64,000 nt of DNA from JAEUJM01 sp041908445. GTDB taxonomy: Bacteria; Actinomycetota; Acidimicrobiia; Acidimicrobiales; DATDAH01. The notes below the pieces were generated by a model. The model made no database searches and was not told the origin of the DNA. It saw only the letters and a program-made list of their open reading frames with translations. Shown here piece by piece: positions 1 to 8,475 of this stretch. The stretch lies in assembly GCA_041908445.1 (NCBI GenBank), contig JAYRFK010000006.1:10622-74621 (forward strand). Reading direction: 5' to 3'. The position numbers and the translations under genes are program-made. Position 1 is the first letter of the stretch. The number at the start of each line of letters is the position of its first letter.

Positions 1-1707
1 GGTGATCCAGAGTGCGCCCAGGTCGACGTTCTCGCCGTCGCCCACCTCGACCAGGAAGGGCACCCCGGGCACGCTCTCGAGGAAGCCTTCGAGATGCCGG
101 GCGGTGGGGTCCACCTGGTAGAGGAAGTAGCCGCCCGGCGCCACGTCGGCCTCCCAGTCGCTCGCCGGCCCGGTGATCGCGGCGGCGGCGAGGGAGAAGT
201 CGGCGGTGCGCAGGACCGCGACGAACCCACCGACGACCGCCTCGCCGGTCACGGCGTCGGCCAAGGTGCCCGTCAGGAGGCCACGCGGTGGTAGGGCGAT
301 CGGGTCGAGGTCGTCCCCGCGGTCGTAGGCGTGCGAGCCGCGGTTCACGGTGTCGCCCTGCCCGAGGGTGCCGTTGACGTTGATCCCCCAGCACTTGGTG
401 GCACCGTCGTCGAGGCTCGCGCAGGTGTGGTGGGCGCCCGTCGTGACCGCCGTGGCGGTGCGACCGGTGCCGAGATCGATGGGCGGCAGGTCGTCGCCCA
501 TCTCCCCGGCGTTGTCGCCGATGTTGTTGACCCCGTCGTGGGCCAGTTGCCCGTAGGTGTTGCCGCCCCAGCACTTGACCGAGCCGTCGTCGAGCAGGGC
601 GCAGGTGTGGCGCTCGCCGGCGGAGATGGCCGTGGCCGTGCGCCCGGCGCCGAGGTCGACCGCGGGGAGCGCGTCACCCATCTCGCCGGGCCCGTCGCCA
701 CGGTCGAGGTTGTCCTCGAGGCCCAGCCAGCCCCCGTTCCAGCCCCAGCACTTCACCGAGCCGTCATCGAGCAGGGCGCAGGTGTGGCGGTACCCGGCCG
801 TGATGGCCGTCGCGGTGCGTCCGGTGCCGAGGTCGACGGCGGGGAGGTTGCCGCCCATCTCGCCGGGGGCGTCCCCGCGGTCGTTGGTGTCGCCGAGGCC
901 GAGCTGACCGTTCACGTTGTCGCCCCAGCACTTGACCCGCCCGGTGTCCAGGATCGCGCACGTGTGCCCGTCGCCCGCGGTCAGGGCGGTGGCGGTGCGG
1001 CCGCTCCCCAAGGGCACCGCGGGGAGGTTGCCGCCCATCTCGCCGGCCGCGTCCCCGCGGTCGTTGGTGTCGGCGAGGCCGAGCCGTCCGCTGGCGTTGT
1101 CGCCCCAGCAGCGCACCGTGGCGTCGTCGAGGATGGCGCAGGTGTGGGCGTACCCCGCGGCCACGGCGGTGGCGGTGCGCCCGGTGCCGAGGTCCACCGC
1201 GGGGAGGTTGCCGCCCATCTCGCCGGGGGCGTCGCCGCGGTCGTTGGTGTCGCCGAGGCCGAGCCGGCCGCTCCCGTTGGCCCCCCAGCACTTGAGGCGG
1301 GCGTTGTCGAGGATCGCGCACGAGTGGGAGAAGCCGGCCGAGACGATCGTGGCGGTACGTCCCGAGCCCAACGGGACGCGGCTCAGGTAGGAGCCCATCT
1401 CGCCCGCGGCGTCGCCCCGGGTGGCCTCGTCGGCGAGGCCGAGCTGCCCGCTCGAGTTGAACCCCCAGCAGCGGACCTGCCCGTCCGACGCGCCGGAGGT
1501 CGTGATCACGCAGCTGTGGCCGCCGCCGCCCGTGAGGGCGCGGGCGGGCTCGGGCGCAGAAGGTGCCTCGTTCCCGTCGGCACCCGCCGGCGTGGCGGGC
1601 CCAGCCCCGGCGAGCACGCCGGCGACCACCGCGCCGACGGCGCCGACGGCAAGGACCACGGTCCAGCGCGGCACCCGCCGTCCGGTCCGACGAACGTCTG
1701 CTCCCAT
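1..1707 (-). CDS. Secreted RCC1-repeat beta-propeller protein, paralogue 1 (3' end cut by window)
   Basis: The frame is open from an ATG at 1707 to base 1, giving 569 visible codons with no stop, so the C-terminus lies outside the window. A basic, hydrophobic signal peptide spans about residues 1-43 (VVLAVGAVGAVVAGVLAGAG). Seven RCC1-like blades of about 60 residues follow, each with a CALLDN-type strand and a CWG motif. The CWG codons recur at close to 180-bp spacing. From about residue 465 a carboxypeptidase-regulatory-like domain begins (LTGTLADAVTGEAVVGG). A GGGGGAC Shine-Dalgarno-like stretch precedes the ATG, and a -10-like TAGGGT lies at 1750-1745 on this strand. Two full paralogues occur at 3947-5716 and 5841-7799. 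RCC1 propellers bind partners; the partner and role here are unknown, but export is well supported. Confidence 0.9.
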   Translation of the reverse strand, partial: MGADVRRTGRRVPRWTVVLAVGAVGAVVAGVLAGAGPATPAGADGNEAPSAPEPARALTGGGGHSCVITTSGASDGQVRCWGFNSSGQLGLADEATRGDAAGEMGSYLSRVPLGSGRTATIVSAGFSHSCAILDNARLKCWGANGSGRLGLGDTNDRGDAPGEMGGNLPAVDLGTGRTATAVAAGYAHTCAILDDATVRCWGDNASGRLGLADTNDRGDAAGEMGGNLPAVPLGSGRTATALTAGDGHTCAILDTGRVKCWGDNVNGQLGLGDTNDRGDAPGEMGGNLPAVDLGTGRTATAITAGYRHTCALLDDGSVKCWGWNGGWLGLEDNLDRGDGPGEMGDALPAVDLGAGRTATAISAGERHTCALLDDGSVKCWGGNTYGQLAHDGVNNIGDNAGEMGDDLPPIDLGTGRTATAVTTGAHHTCASLDDGATKCWGINVNGTLGQGDTVNRGSHAYDRGDDLDPIALPPRGLLTGTLADAVTGEAVVGGFVAVLRTADFSLAAAAITGPASDWEADVAPGGYFLYQVDPTARHLEGFLESVPGVPFLVEVGDGENVDLGALWIT

Positions 1708-1834
1708 GGTGGTCCCCCGTCCCCCGTCCTGCTCCGCGGTCGCAACCCTAGGTGGCGACGGGGGAGGGCGTGCGGGCGTGCGGGCGGGCCGTCCCCGCCG
1801 GCCGGATCGGCCGAACGCGGTCGGGTGGCGCCGG

Positions 1835-2392
1835 CTACTCGAGGGGGAGGTCGTCGAGCGACGAGCCGCCGGGGGCGTTGAGGCGGTCGGCGGTGTCGAT
1901 GACGGTCTCGCAGAGGCGGGCCACGCGGGCGTCGGTGCGCTCGTCGAGGCCGTTCTTCACGTCGTTCGAGTTGAGGGCGCAGTAGTCGGGCGCCACCCAG
2001 GCGCCGAGCGACCGGGCCATCACCGACATGCCGTTGAGGGTGTTGAGGGCGGCCATGGCCCCGCCGGCGAGGGCGAAGAGGCCGACCACGTCACCCTCGA
2101 GCGGCGCCTTGTCGAGGTAGTCGAACAGGTTCTTGAACCCGCCGGTCATGGCCGAGTGGTACTCGGGCGACACCCACAGGTGGGCGTGGGTGCGCTCGAT
2201 GCGCGAGCGCCACTCGGTCACCTCCGGCAGGTCCCAGGCCACGTTGCCGTCGTTCACCGGCAGGCCGACCTGGGTCGGGGTGGCGAAGTCCACCTCCGCC
2301 CCGTGGCCGGTGCAGATGTTGGCGATGCGCTGGGCGAGGATGTAGCAGGTCGACGACTCCCGCCCGATGGCCGACACGACCATGATCCGCAT
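1835..2392 (-). CDS. NADPH-dependent FMN reductase family protein
   Basis: A 185-residue flavodoxin-like protein. The N-terminal strand MRIMVVSAIGRESSTCYILA matches the FMN phosphate-binding start of NADPH-dependent FMN reductases. Residues 76-90 (PEYHSAMTGGFKNLF) match the family's PEYN...LKN flavin-contact motif. Members reduce flavin, quinone or azo compounds with NAD(P)H in the cytoplasm; the substrate cannot be told from sequence. The ATG is preceded by a GGGGGGAA purine run. The gene sits 73 bp downstream of the FMN-barrel gene on the same strand, so the two probably share a transcript and may form a small redox pair. Confidence 0.88.
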   Translation of the reverse strand: MRIMVVSAIGRESSTCYILAQRIANICTGHGAEVDFATPTQVGLPVNDGNVAWDLPEVTEWRSRIERTHAHLWVSPEYHSAMTGGFKNLFDYLDKAPLEGDVVGLFALAGGAMAALNTLNGMSVMARSLGAWVAPDYCALNSNDVKNGLDERTDARVARLCETVIDTADRLNAPGGSSLDDLPLE

Positions 2393-2465
2393 GGCGTTCC
2401 CCCCGACCTCGTCGGTCAGTCGTTGATCAGTGGTTCAGCAGTGCTGCAGGAGGCGCCGCCGCCGG

Positions 2466-2921
2466 TCAGTCGACCGACGAGCGCTTCCACTCGACGCCGA
2501 GGGCCTCGAAGGCCTCGTCGCCGTCGGTCGAGTTGTCGACGTAGTGGACCTCGGTCGGGTCGAGGCGGAAGAAGTCGCCGCCGCTGAAGACGTCGTCGAG
2601 GTAGGAGTAGCGGGCGGCGACCTTCTGGCCGGCGTCGCGCTCCTCGTCGCCCTCGATGTCGGTGACGCTGCCTGTGATCTGGATGCCCTTGGCGGCGGTC
2701 CAGTCCTGGCCGTCGTCGGGAGCGTCGCCCACGGCGACCGAGGCCCGGCCGTTCTCCTTGATGTTCTTGTACGACTGCGAGCTCGCGTTCAGCGAGAAGA
2801 AGACCGTGGTGCCTTCGGTCGCGTAGAAGACCGGCGCGGCGTGGGGCTCACCCGACGAGGAGGCGGTGGCGAGGGTCAGCAGCTCGTGGGAGGCGAGGAA
2901 TTCTTCGGCCGACTGGGACAT
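2466..2921 (-). CDS. Pyridoxamine 5'-phosphate oxidase-like FMN-binding split-barrel protein
   Basis: A 151-residue protein of the PNPOx-like split-barrel superfamily. The N-terminus (EEFLASHELLTLATASSSGEPHAAPVFY) is the typical first two strands of these barrels, followed by SLNASSQSYKNIKENGRASVAV. The family includes flavin/deazaflavin reductases, heme-degrading proteins and PNPOx. This copy is too short and generic to assign a substrate. Start chosen at the ATG with GAGGAG 7 bp upstream. A -10-like TACGGT lies at 2968-2963 on this strand, giving a leader of about 35 nt, unlike the many leaderless genes nearby. It is divergent from the kinase at 3043 and likely co-transcribed with the flavin reductase downstream. 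Confidence 0.87.
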   Translation of the reverse strand: MSQSAEEFLASHELLTLATASSSGEPHAAPVFYATEGTTVFFSLNASSQSYKNIKENGRASVAVGDAPDDGQDWTAAKGIQITGSVTDIEGDEERDAGQKVAARYSYLDDVFSGGDFFRLDPTEVHYVDNSTDGDEAFEALGVEWKRSSVD

Positions 2922-3042
2922 GGGGCACTCCTCTGACAGAACGTGGTGAACAGGCAGCGGCGACCGTAGCAGCGTTCCGGTGCGCGTGGTTCGGGAACTT
3001 CGCGGGGGCCGCCTCGGGCCCGAACCGGTACCGTCCACCGCC

Positions 3043-3927
3043 ATGCCCGAGGAGCACGGCGCGCGTGCGGAGCGGCTCGCGGTGGCGGTGGGCCGGGCCC
3101 TCGACGAGGACGTCGCCGCACTCTCCCCGGTGCACGGCGGTGATGTGGCCGAGGCCTTCCGAGTGGACCTCGCCGACGGGCGCACGGTCTTCGCGAAGAC
3201 CCACCGCCACCCCCCACCCGGGTTCTTCGTGACCGAGGCCACGGGCCTCACCTGGCTGCGGGAGGCGGGGACCGTGGCCGTGCCGGAGGTGCTCGCCGTG
3301 CTCGACGATCCGCCGGCCCTCGTGCTCGAGTGGATCGACGAGGGCCGCCCCGGTCCCGACACCGAGTCCGACCTCGGGCGAGCCCTGGCTGCCCTGCACC
3401 GCGCGGGTGCCCCGTGCTTCGGGCGGGAGGACCGCCGCACCACCGGCAGCCGCGGCCTGCCGAACGAGCCGTACCCGACCTGGGCCGAGGCGTACGCCGA
3501 GAACCGCCTGCGCCCCCTCGCCCGCCTCGCCCGGGACGGCCGGGCCCTCCCGCCCGACGCCTGCCTCGACCTCGAGCTCGTCGCCGACCGACTCGCCGAG
3601 CTCGGGGGCCCGGCCGAGCCGCCCGCGCGCCTCCACGGCGACCTGTGGGCGGGCAACCGCCTCGTCGGCGCCGGCGGAGAGAACTGGCTGATCGACCCCG
3701 CCGCCCACGGCGGTCACCGCGAGTTCGACCTGGCCATGATGCGGCTCTTCGGTGGCTTCGGTGCCGACTGCTTCGTCGCGTACGCCGCCGCCTTCCCCCT
3801 CGCCGACGGCTGGGAGGGCCGGGTGCCGCTGCACCAGCTCGCCCCCCTCGCCGTGCACGCGATCAAGTTCGGCGGCTCCTACGTGGGCGCCACCCAGCGC
3901 GCCCTCGCCGCCGTCCTCTCGGGCTGA
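3043..3927 (+). CDS. Fructosamine kinase / aminoglycoside phosphotransferase-fold kinase
   Basis: A 294-residue kinase-like protein. The catalytic loop RLHGDLWAGN (about residues 195-204) and the metal-binding WLIDPAAHGGHREFDLAM segment are diagnostic of the fructosamine-3-kinase family, which phosphorylates sugar amines on glycated proteins or small molecules to allow deglycation. The N-lobe ATP-binding Lys is probable in VFAKTHRH. The frame is open further upstream, but the ATG at 3043 is preferred because a -10 box TACCGT (3029-3034) ends 8 bp before it, implying a leaderless mRNA. The family is clear; the natural substrate is inferred. Confidence 0.87.
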   Translation: MPEEHGARAERLAVAVGRALDEDVAALSPVHGGDVAEAFRVDLADGRTVFAKTHRHPPPGFFVTEATGLTWLREAGTVAVPEVLAVLDDPPALVLEWIDEGRPGPDTESDLGRALAALHRAGAPCFGREDRRTTGSRGLPNEPYPTWAEAYAENRLRPLARLARDGRALPPDACLDLELVADRLAELGGPAEPPARLHGDLWAGNRLVGAGGENWLIDPAAHGGHREFDLAMMRLFGGFGADCFVAYAAAFPLADGWEGRVPLHQLAPLAVHAIKFGGSYVGATQRALAAVLSG

Positions 3928-3946
3928 TGCCGGGACGGCAGCTCGG

Positions 3947-5716
3947 TCACGGATGGGTCAGGCTGCCGTCGACGCCGGGGGTCGTCGCGCCCGCGACCAC
4001 GTTGATCGGCGCCGAGCCCCCGTAGTCGACGCTGTTCGGGTAGTACTCGGCCGCCCGGCCGCCGACGGGGTCGAGGAAGACGGCGTGGTAGGTGCCGCTG
4101 GTCAGACCGGACAGGGTGTACTGGCCGTTCGCTCCGGCGACGGCCCGACCGACGATCCCGGGCGGGCCGATGGCGAACACCATCGCCCCGGCGACCGGGA
4201 GCCCGGTCCGCTGGTCCGTGACGGTGCCCGAGAACGCGCCCCGGGTGGGGCTCATGGTGGGGTTGACGGCCGTTGCGGCCCGGTCGGTCACGGTGACCGT
4301 CGTGGGGGGCCCGGCGAAGCCCTCTCGGTGCGTCCCCGTCCCGTCGAGGAGGTAGAGGAAGTAGGAGCCGGGGCGGAGGTCCACGGTGAAGGCCCCGCCG
4401 GCGGTGGCCGTGGCCACCTTGACGAGCCCGAAGTCGGCGGTGCGCAGGACGGCGACGTCCACACCGCCGACCGGCTGGTTCGTCGACGCGTCCCGGACGG
4501 TGCCGGACACCCGCCCGACGGGCGGAAGAGGGATGGCCACCAGGTTGTCCCCCATGTCGCCCGCCGCGATCCCGCGTCGGCGGGTGTCCCCCTGCCCGAG
4601 CTCGCCGTCGGCGTTCCAGCCCCAGCACTTCACGTCACCGTCGTCGAGCTCGGCACAGGTGTGATCGGCGCCGGCGGTCACCGCCGCCGAGGTGCGGCCG
4701 GTGCCGAGGTCGACGGTGGGGAGGTTGTCGCCGAGCTCGTTGGCGCCGTCGCCGCGGGGGTTGGTGTCGCCGAGACCGAGCTGGCCCGAGTCGTTGTTGC
4801 CCCAGCACTTGACCTGGCTGTTCTCGAGCCGGGCGCAGGTGTGGGTGCCGCCGCCGGACACGGTCAGCGCGGTGTGCCCGGTGCCGAGGCTGACGGTGGG
4901 GAGGTTGTCGCCGAGCTCGTTGGCGCCGTCGCCTCGTGGGTTGGTGTCGCCGAGGCCGAGCTGGCCTGATCCGTTGCTGCCCCAGCACTTGACGGTGCCG
5001 TTGTCGAGGAGTGCGCAGGTGTGGTTGCTGCCGGCGGTGAGGGCGGTGGCGGTGCGTCCGGTGCCGAGGCTGACGGTGGGGAGGTTGTCGCCGAGCTCGT
5101 TGGCGCCGTCGCCTCGTGGGTTGGTGTCGCCGAGGCCGAGCTGGCCGAGCGCGTTCGCGCCCCAACACTTGACCTGGTGGTTGTCGAGGAGTGCGCAGGT
5201 GTGGTTCGCCCCGGCTGCGACGGCGAGTGCGGTGCGTCCGGTGCCGAGGCTGACGGCGGGGAGGCTGTCGCCCATCGCGCCGATCCCGTCGCCTCGGGCG
5301 GTGGTGTTGCCGAGGCCGAGCTGGCCCGACCCGTTGGCGCCCCAGCACTTGACGGTGCCGTTGTCGAGCAGGGCGCAGGTGTGGTCGCCGCCGGCGCTCA
5401 GGGCGGTGGCGGTGCGGCCGGTCCCGAGCTGGGTGATCGGCTGGAAGTAGCCGAGCCCTCCGGGGACGTCACCTCGGTCGATCGTGTCGTTGATGCCGAG
5501 TTGGCCGCTGCCGTTGCCGCCCCAGCAGTAGACGTTGGCCGAGATCACCACGCAGGTGTGGGTCCCGCCGGCGGTGAGGTGACGCGCCGAGGCGGGCGCC
5601 GCCGGCGCCTCGTTCCCGTCCGCCGCCGCTGGCATCGGATGGTTCACCGGCAGGGCCAGTGCGGCCACCAGGCCGAGGGCGGCCATCCCGGCGATGGTTC
5701 GACGTCCGGTCCGCAT
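3947..5716 (-). CDS. Secreted RCC1-repeat beta-propeller protein, paralogue 2
   Basis: A complete 589-residue protein. The signal peptide is at residues 1-33 (basic MRTGRRT, hydrophobic core, AAADG cleavage region). Six RCC1-like units with (V/Y)CWG, GQLGLGDT and PRGD motifs follow to about residue 385. Most blades carry HTCALLDNGTVKCWG, two cysteines about 10 residues apart, suggesting an intrablade disulfide outside the cell. Two carboxypeptidase-regulatory-like/Ig-type domains of about 90 residues complete it (SGTVRDASTNQPVGG and FSGTVTDQRTGLPVAG). No sortase signal or C-terminal membrane anchor is visible. ATG at 5716 with GGAGG 6-7 bp upstream; -10-like TACCTT at 5753-5748. Blade units are almost identical at DNA level (4878-4966 repeats at 5058-5146). 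Confidence 0.92.
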   Translation of the reverse strand: MRTGRRTIAGMAALGLVAALALPVNHPMPAAADGNEAPAAPASARHLTAGGTHTCVVISANVYCWGGNGSGQLGINDTIDRGDVPGGLGYFQPITQLGTGRTATALSAGGDHTCALLDNGTVKCWGANGSGQLGLGNTTARGDGIGAMGDSLPAVSLGTGRTALAVAAGANHTCALLDNHQVKCWGANALGQLGLGDTNPRGDGANELGDNLPTVSLGTGRTATALTAGSNHTCALLDNGTVKCWGSNGSGQLGLGDTNPRGDGANELGDNLPTVSLGTGHTALTVSGGGTHTCARLENSQVKCWGNNDSGQLGLGDTNPRGDGANELGDNLPTVDLGTGRTSAAVTAGADHTCAELDDGDVKCWGWNADGELGQGDTRRRGIAAGDMGDNLVAIPLPPVGRVSGTVRDASTNQPVGGVDVAVLRTADFGLVKVATATAGGAFTVDLRPGSYFLYLLDGTGTHREGFAGPPTTVTVTDRAATAVNPTMSPTRGAFSGTVTDQRTGLPVAGAMVFAIGPPGIVGRAVAGANGQYTLSGLTSGTYHAVFLDPVGGRAAEYYPNSVDYGGSAPINVVAGATTPGVDGSLTHP

Positions 5717-5840
5717 GAGGCCCTCCCCGTGGGCGCGCGCTGCCGTGAAGGTACGCCCGCCGAGGACCGGCGTCGCCTCCCGACAATTGGGGAGGTCGCG
5801 CCGTGTCAGGCGCGGTCCGGGTCGGCGGCTCCGGTGGTAC

Positions 5841-7799
5841 TCACGGCCGGGAGAGGGCGGCGTTGACGTTGGGGGTGGTGGCGCCGGCGGTGACGTTGAT
5901 GACGGAGGCGCCGGCGAAGTCGGGGCTGTTGGGCCAGTAGACGACGGCTCGCCGGCCGACGCCGTCCACGATCACGGCCCGGTAGGTCCCCACCGGAAGT
6001 CCGCTGAGGGTGTAGCCGCCGCCGGCGGAGGTCGTGGTGCCGCCAGCGATCCCGGCCGGACCGATGGCGAACACCGCGACGCCGTCCAGCCCGACGTCGG
6101 TGCCGACCTCTCGGATCACGCCGGAGAACCCGCCCTCGAACGGGTCCATGGTGGGGTCGACGTCGACGGTGGCACCATCGCCGACCGTCACGACCGTCGG
6201 AGCGCCCAGGAACCCGTCGGCATGGCTGGCCGATCGGTCGAGGAGGTAGAGGAAGTAGTCGCCGGCCGGCGTGCTCATGGTGAAGTCGCCGGACGGGCCG
6301 GCCAGGCTCGACGAGGCGAGCGAGAAGTCGGCCGTACGGAGCGCCACCACGACGGCGTCGCCGAGCGGCGTAGCGTTCACGGCATCGGTGATCGTGCCGG
6401 AGATGATCCCGGCGGGCGGCAGGAACACGGCGGGCAGGTTGTTGCCCATCTGCGCGCTGTCGGTGCCGCGGATCCGGGTGTCCTCCTGGCCGAGGCGACC
6501 GTCGGCACCGGATCCCCAGCACTTGCGGGTTCCGTTGTCGAGCATCGTGCACGTGTGCACGTCCCCGGCGGTGACCGCCACGACCGTCCGCCCGGTCCCG
6601 AGGCTCACGCTCAGGAGGCTGTCGCCCATCTCGCCGGGGGCGTCGCCCCGGTTGGTCGCGTAGAGGCCGAGGCGACCGGTTGCCGCATTCCCCCAGCACT
6701 TCACCCTGGCGTTGTCGAGGAGTGCGCACGTGTGGCTGAGGCCGGCGCTCACACCGGTCGCAGTCCTGCCGGTGCCGAGAGACACGGCGGGCAGGGAATT
6801 CCCCATCTCGCCGGCAGCGTCGCCGCGGTCGGCGGTGTCGCCGAGGCCGAGCCGTCCCTCGGCGTTGTCGCCCCAGCACTTCAGCGTGCCGTTGTCGAGG
6901 ACCGCGCAGGTGTGGTTGCTCCCGGCCGTCAGGGCGGTGGCGGTTCGATTGGTGCCGAGGCTCACGGCGGGGAGGTTGTTGCCCATCTCGCCGGCGCCGT
7001 CGCCTCGGTGGTTGGTGTCGCCGAGGCCGAGCTCGCCCTGGAAGTTCGTGCCCCAGCACTTCACGCTGCTGTCGTCCAGCAGTGCGCACGTGTGGCCGCC
7101 GCCGCCGCTGATCGCCTTGGCGCTGCGGCCGGTGCCGAGGTTGACGGCGGGGAGGTTGTTGCCCATCTCGCCGGCAGCGTCGCCGCGGTCGGCGGTGTCG
7201 CCGAGGCCGAGCCGTCCCTCGGCGTTGTCGCCCCAGCACTTCAGCGTGCCGTTGTCGAGGACCGCGCAGGTGTAGTTGTCGCCGGCCGCGATCGCGAGGG
7301 CGGTGCGGCCGGTGCCGAGGTTGACGGCGGGGAGGTTGTTGCCCATCTCGCCGGCGCCGTCGCCTCGGTGGAGGGTGTCGCCGAGGCCGAGCTGGCCCTC
7401 GGTGTTGCGCCCCCAGCACTTGACGGTTGCGTTGTCGAGCAGTGCACAGGTGTGGCTCGTCCCAGCGGTGATGGCGGTGGCGGTGCGGCCGGTGCCGAGC
7501 GCGACGGCAGGCAGGTAGGCGCCCATCTCGCGGGGCTCGTCGCCTCTGCTCGTGGTGTCGCCGAGGCCGAGCGCGCCGAAGGTGTTGCGCCCCCAGCACC
7601 GCACCGACCCGTTGGCCAGGATCGCGCAGACGTGCGATCCTCCGGCGGCGAGGGTTCGGAACGCCGCCGGGTTGCCGGGCGCCTCGTTGCCCTCGGCCGC
7701 GACCGGTGGCGGGGCCATGGCCGTCGTCACGAGGAGCGTGGCGAGCAGCGCAACCGGTGCGAGCAGGCGGACAGCGGTCAGGAGCAGGTGTCCGTGCAT
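5841..7799 (-). CDS. Secreted RCC1-repeat beta-propeller protein, paralogue 3
   Basis: A 652-residue protein using the ATG at 7799 (MHGHLLLTAVRLLAPVALLA), which starts a clean signal peptide and has GGAG upstream. A longer in-frame start would add a charged segment before the signal. Seven RCC1-like units with CWG motifs occupy about residues 45-460. Two carboxypeptidase-regulatory-like domains follow (SGTITDAVNATPLGD; FSGVIREVGTDVGLDG). A TAACCT -10 candidate lies at 7851-7846. The last 190 residues align closely in motif order with paralogue 2 (LRTADFSL, YFLYLLD, VFAIGPAGI, YWPNS). Probably an exported binding or structural protein; the exact role is unknown. Confidence 0.92.
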   Translation of the reverse strand: MHGHLLLTAVRLLAPVALLATLLVTTAMAPPPVAAEGNEAPGNPAAFRTLAAGGSHVCAILANGSVRCWGRNTFGALGLGDTTSRGDEPREMGAYLPAVALGTGRTATAITAGTSHTCALLDNATVKCWGRNTEGQLGLGDTLHRGDGAGEMGNNLPAVNLGTGRTALAIAAGDNYTCAVLDNGTLKCWGDNAEGRLGLGDTADRGDAAGEMGNNLPAVNLGTGRSAKAISGGGGHTCALLDDSSVKCWGTNFQGELGLGDTNHRGDGAGEMGNNLPAVSLGTNRTATALTAGSNHTCAVLDNGTLKCWGDNAEGRLGLGDTADRGDAAGEMGNSLPAVSLGTGRTATGVSAGLSHTCALLDNARVKCWGNAATGRLGLYATNRGDAPGEMGDSLLSVSLGTGRTVVAVTAGDVHTCTMLDNGTRKCWGSGADGRLGQEDTRIRGTDSAQMGNNLPAVFLPPAGIISGTITDAVNATPLGDAVVVALRTADFSLASSSLAGPSGDFTMSTPAGDYFLYLLDRSASHADGFLGAPTVVTVGDGATVDVDPTMDPFEGGFSGVIREVGTDVGLDGVAVFAIGPAGIAGGTTTSAGGGYTLSGLPVGTYRAVIVDGVGRRAVVYWPNSPDFAGASVINVTAGATTPNVNAALSRP

Positions 7800-7971
7800 C
7801 GTCGGTGCTTCTCCGATCGACTCGGGCGAGGTCGCTGGTGGCGAGAGGTTAGCGGGCGGTGACGCCCTGGACCGGCCGCGCCTGCCGCGTCGGTGTGCTC
7901 GGGTCCCCGGTGCCTCCCACACCGGCGTGGTCCCGGAGCGCGGGTGCGGTCGGGGGGTCGTGTCGAGGCGC

Positions 7972-8475
7972 TCAGGCGCGGTCGGGGTCGGCGATGGCGG
8001 CGGTGCGGGCCCGGTTGAGGCCCTGGCGGCGGTGGTCGCGCCGTTCCCGCTCGGTGCGGGTCATCGCCGCCGTCACCGCCGCCACGAGCTCGTCGCCGCG
8101 GACCGGGCGGACGAGGTGGTCGTCGATGCCCGCCTGCCAGGTCGCCAGCACGTGGTGCTCGTCGTCGGCCACCACGACGATGGGCGTCGATGCCGTCACC
8201 GGGTCGAGCTGGCGCCGCACCGCGTCCACCGCCTTGCGGTTGGCCGCGGCCGACTGGTTGCCGAAGGCCAGCACCAGGCAGCGCCGGGGGCCGGCCACCA
8301 CCGCGGCGACCGCCGAGCCGGTGTCGCCGATGGCCTCGACCTCCTCGCCGGTGGACTCGAGCAGGCGCTTCAGGAGCGCCAGCGCGTCGGGGTCGTCGGC
8401 GCCGACCACGATCCCCCGGGCGGCGATGCCGTCCCGGGGGTCGTCGACGTCGTCAGCCTTCGTTCGTCGGAGCAT
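7972..8475 (-). CDS. Receiver-like protein lacking the phospho-acceptor aspartate
   Basis: A 167-residue protein with a response-regulator receiver fold. It has an acidic pair in VVGADDPDAL (about residues 23-32), a TPIVVVADD strand and an AGIDDHLVRPV segment typical of beta5-alpha5. The strand that normally ends in the phosphorylated Asp reads LVLAF, so that residue (71) is Phe, and the usual Lys before the cis-Pro is Arg123. It should therefore not be phosphorylated in the normal way. There is no output domain, only a short basic tail. Start set at the ATG at 8475, which overlaps the end of the upstream Fe-S oxidoreductase gene by 23 bp, suggesting translational coupling and a shared job. 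Start codon choice is moderately certain. Confidence 0.75.
   Translation of the reverse strand: MLRRTKADDVDDPRDGIAARGIVVGADDPDALALLKRLLESTGEEVEAIGDTGSAVAAVVAGPRRCLVLAFGNQSAAANRKAVDAVRRQLDPVTASTPIVVVADDEHHVLATWQAGIDDHLVRPVRGDELVAAVTAAMTRTERERRDHRRQGLNRARTAAIADPDRA

Noticed and set aside
360..1470. Regular 180-bp DNA repeats resembling a tandem satellite or CRISPR-like array
   Set aside because: They are in phase with 60-residue RCC1 blades and have no short repeat/spacer pattern.
331..1881. A 516-codon + strand frame with regular repeats, at first sight a repeat protein
   Set aside because: Its repeats are the reverse complement of the RCC1 blades encoded on the minus strand.
7800..7922. Longer start for the third RCC1 gene (adding 41 residues)
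   Set aside because: The extension is charged and Pro/Arg-rich, sits in front of a clean signal peptide and spans the likely promoter TAACCT.
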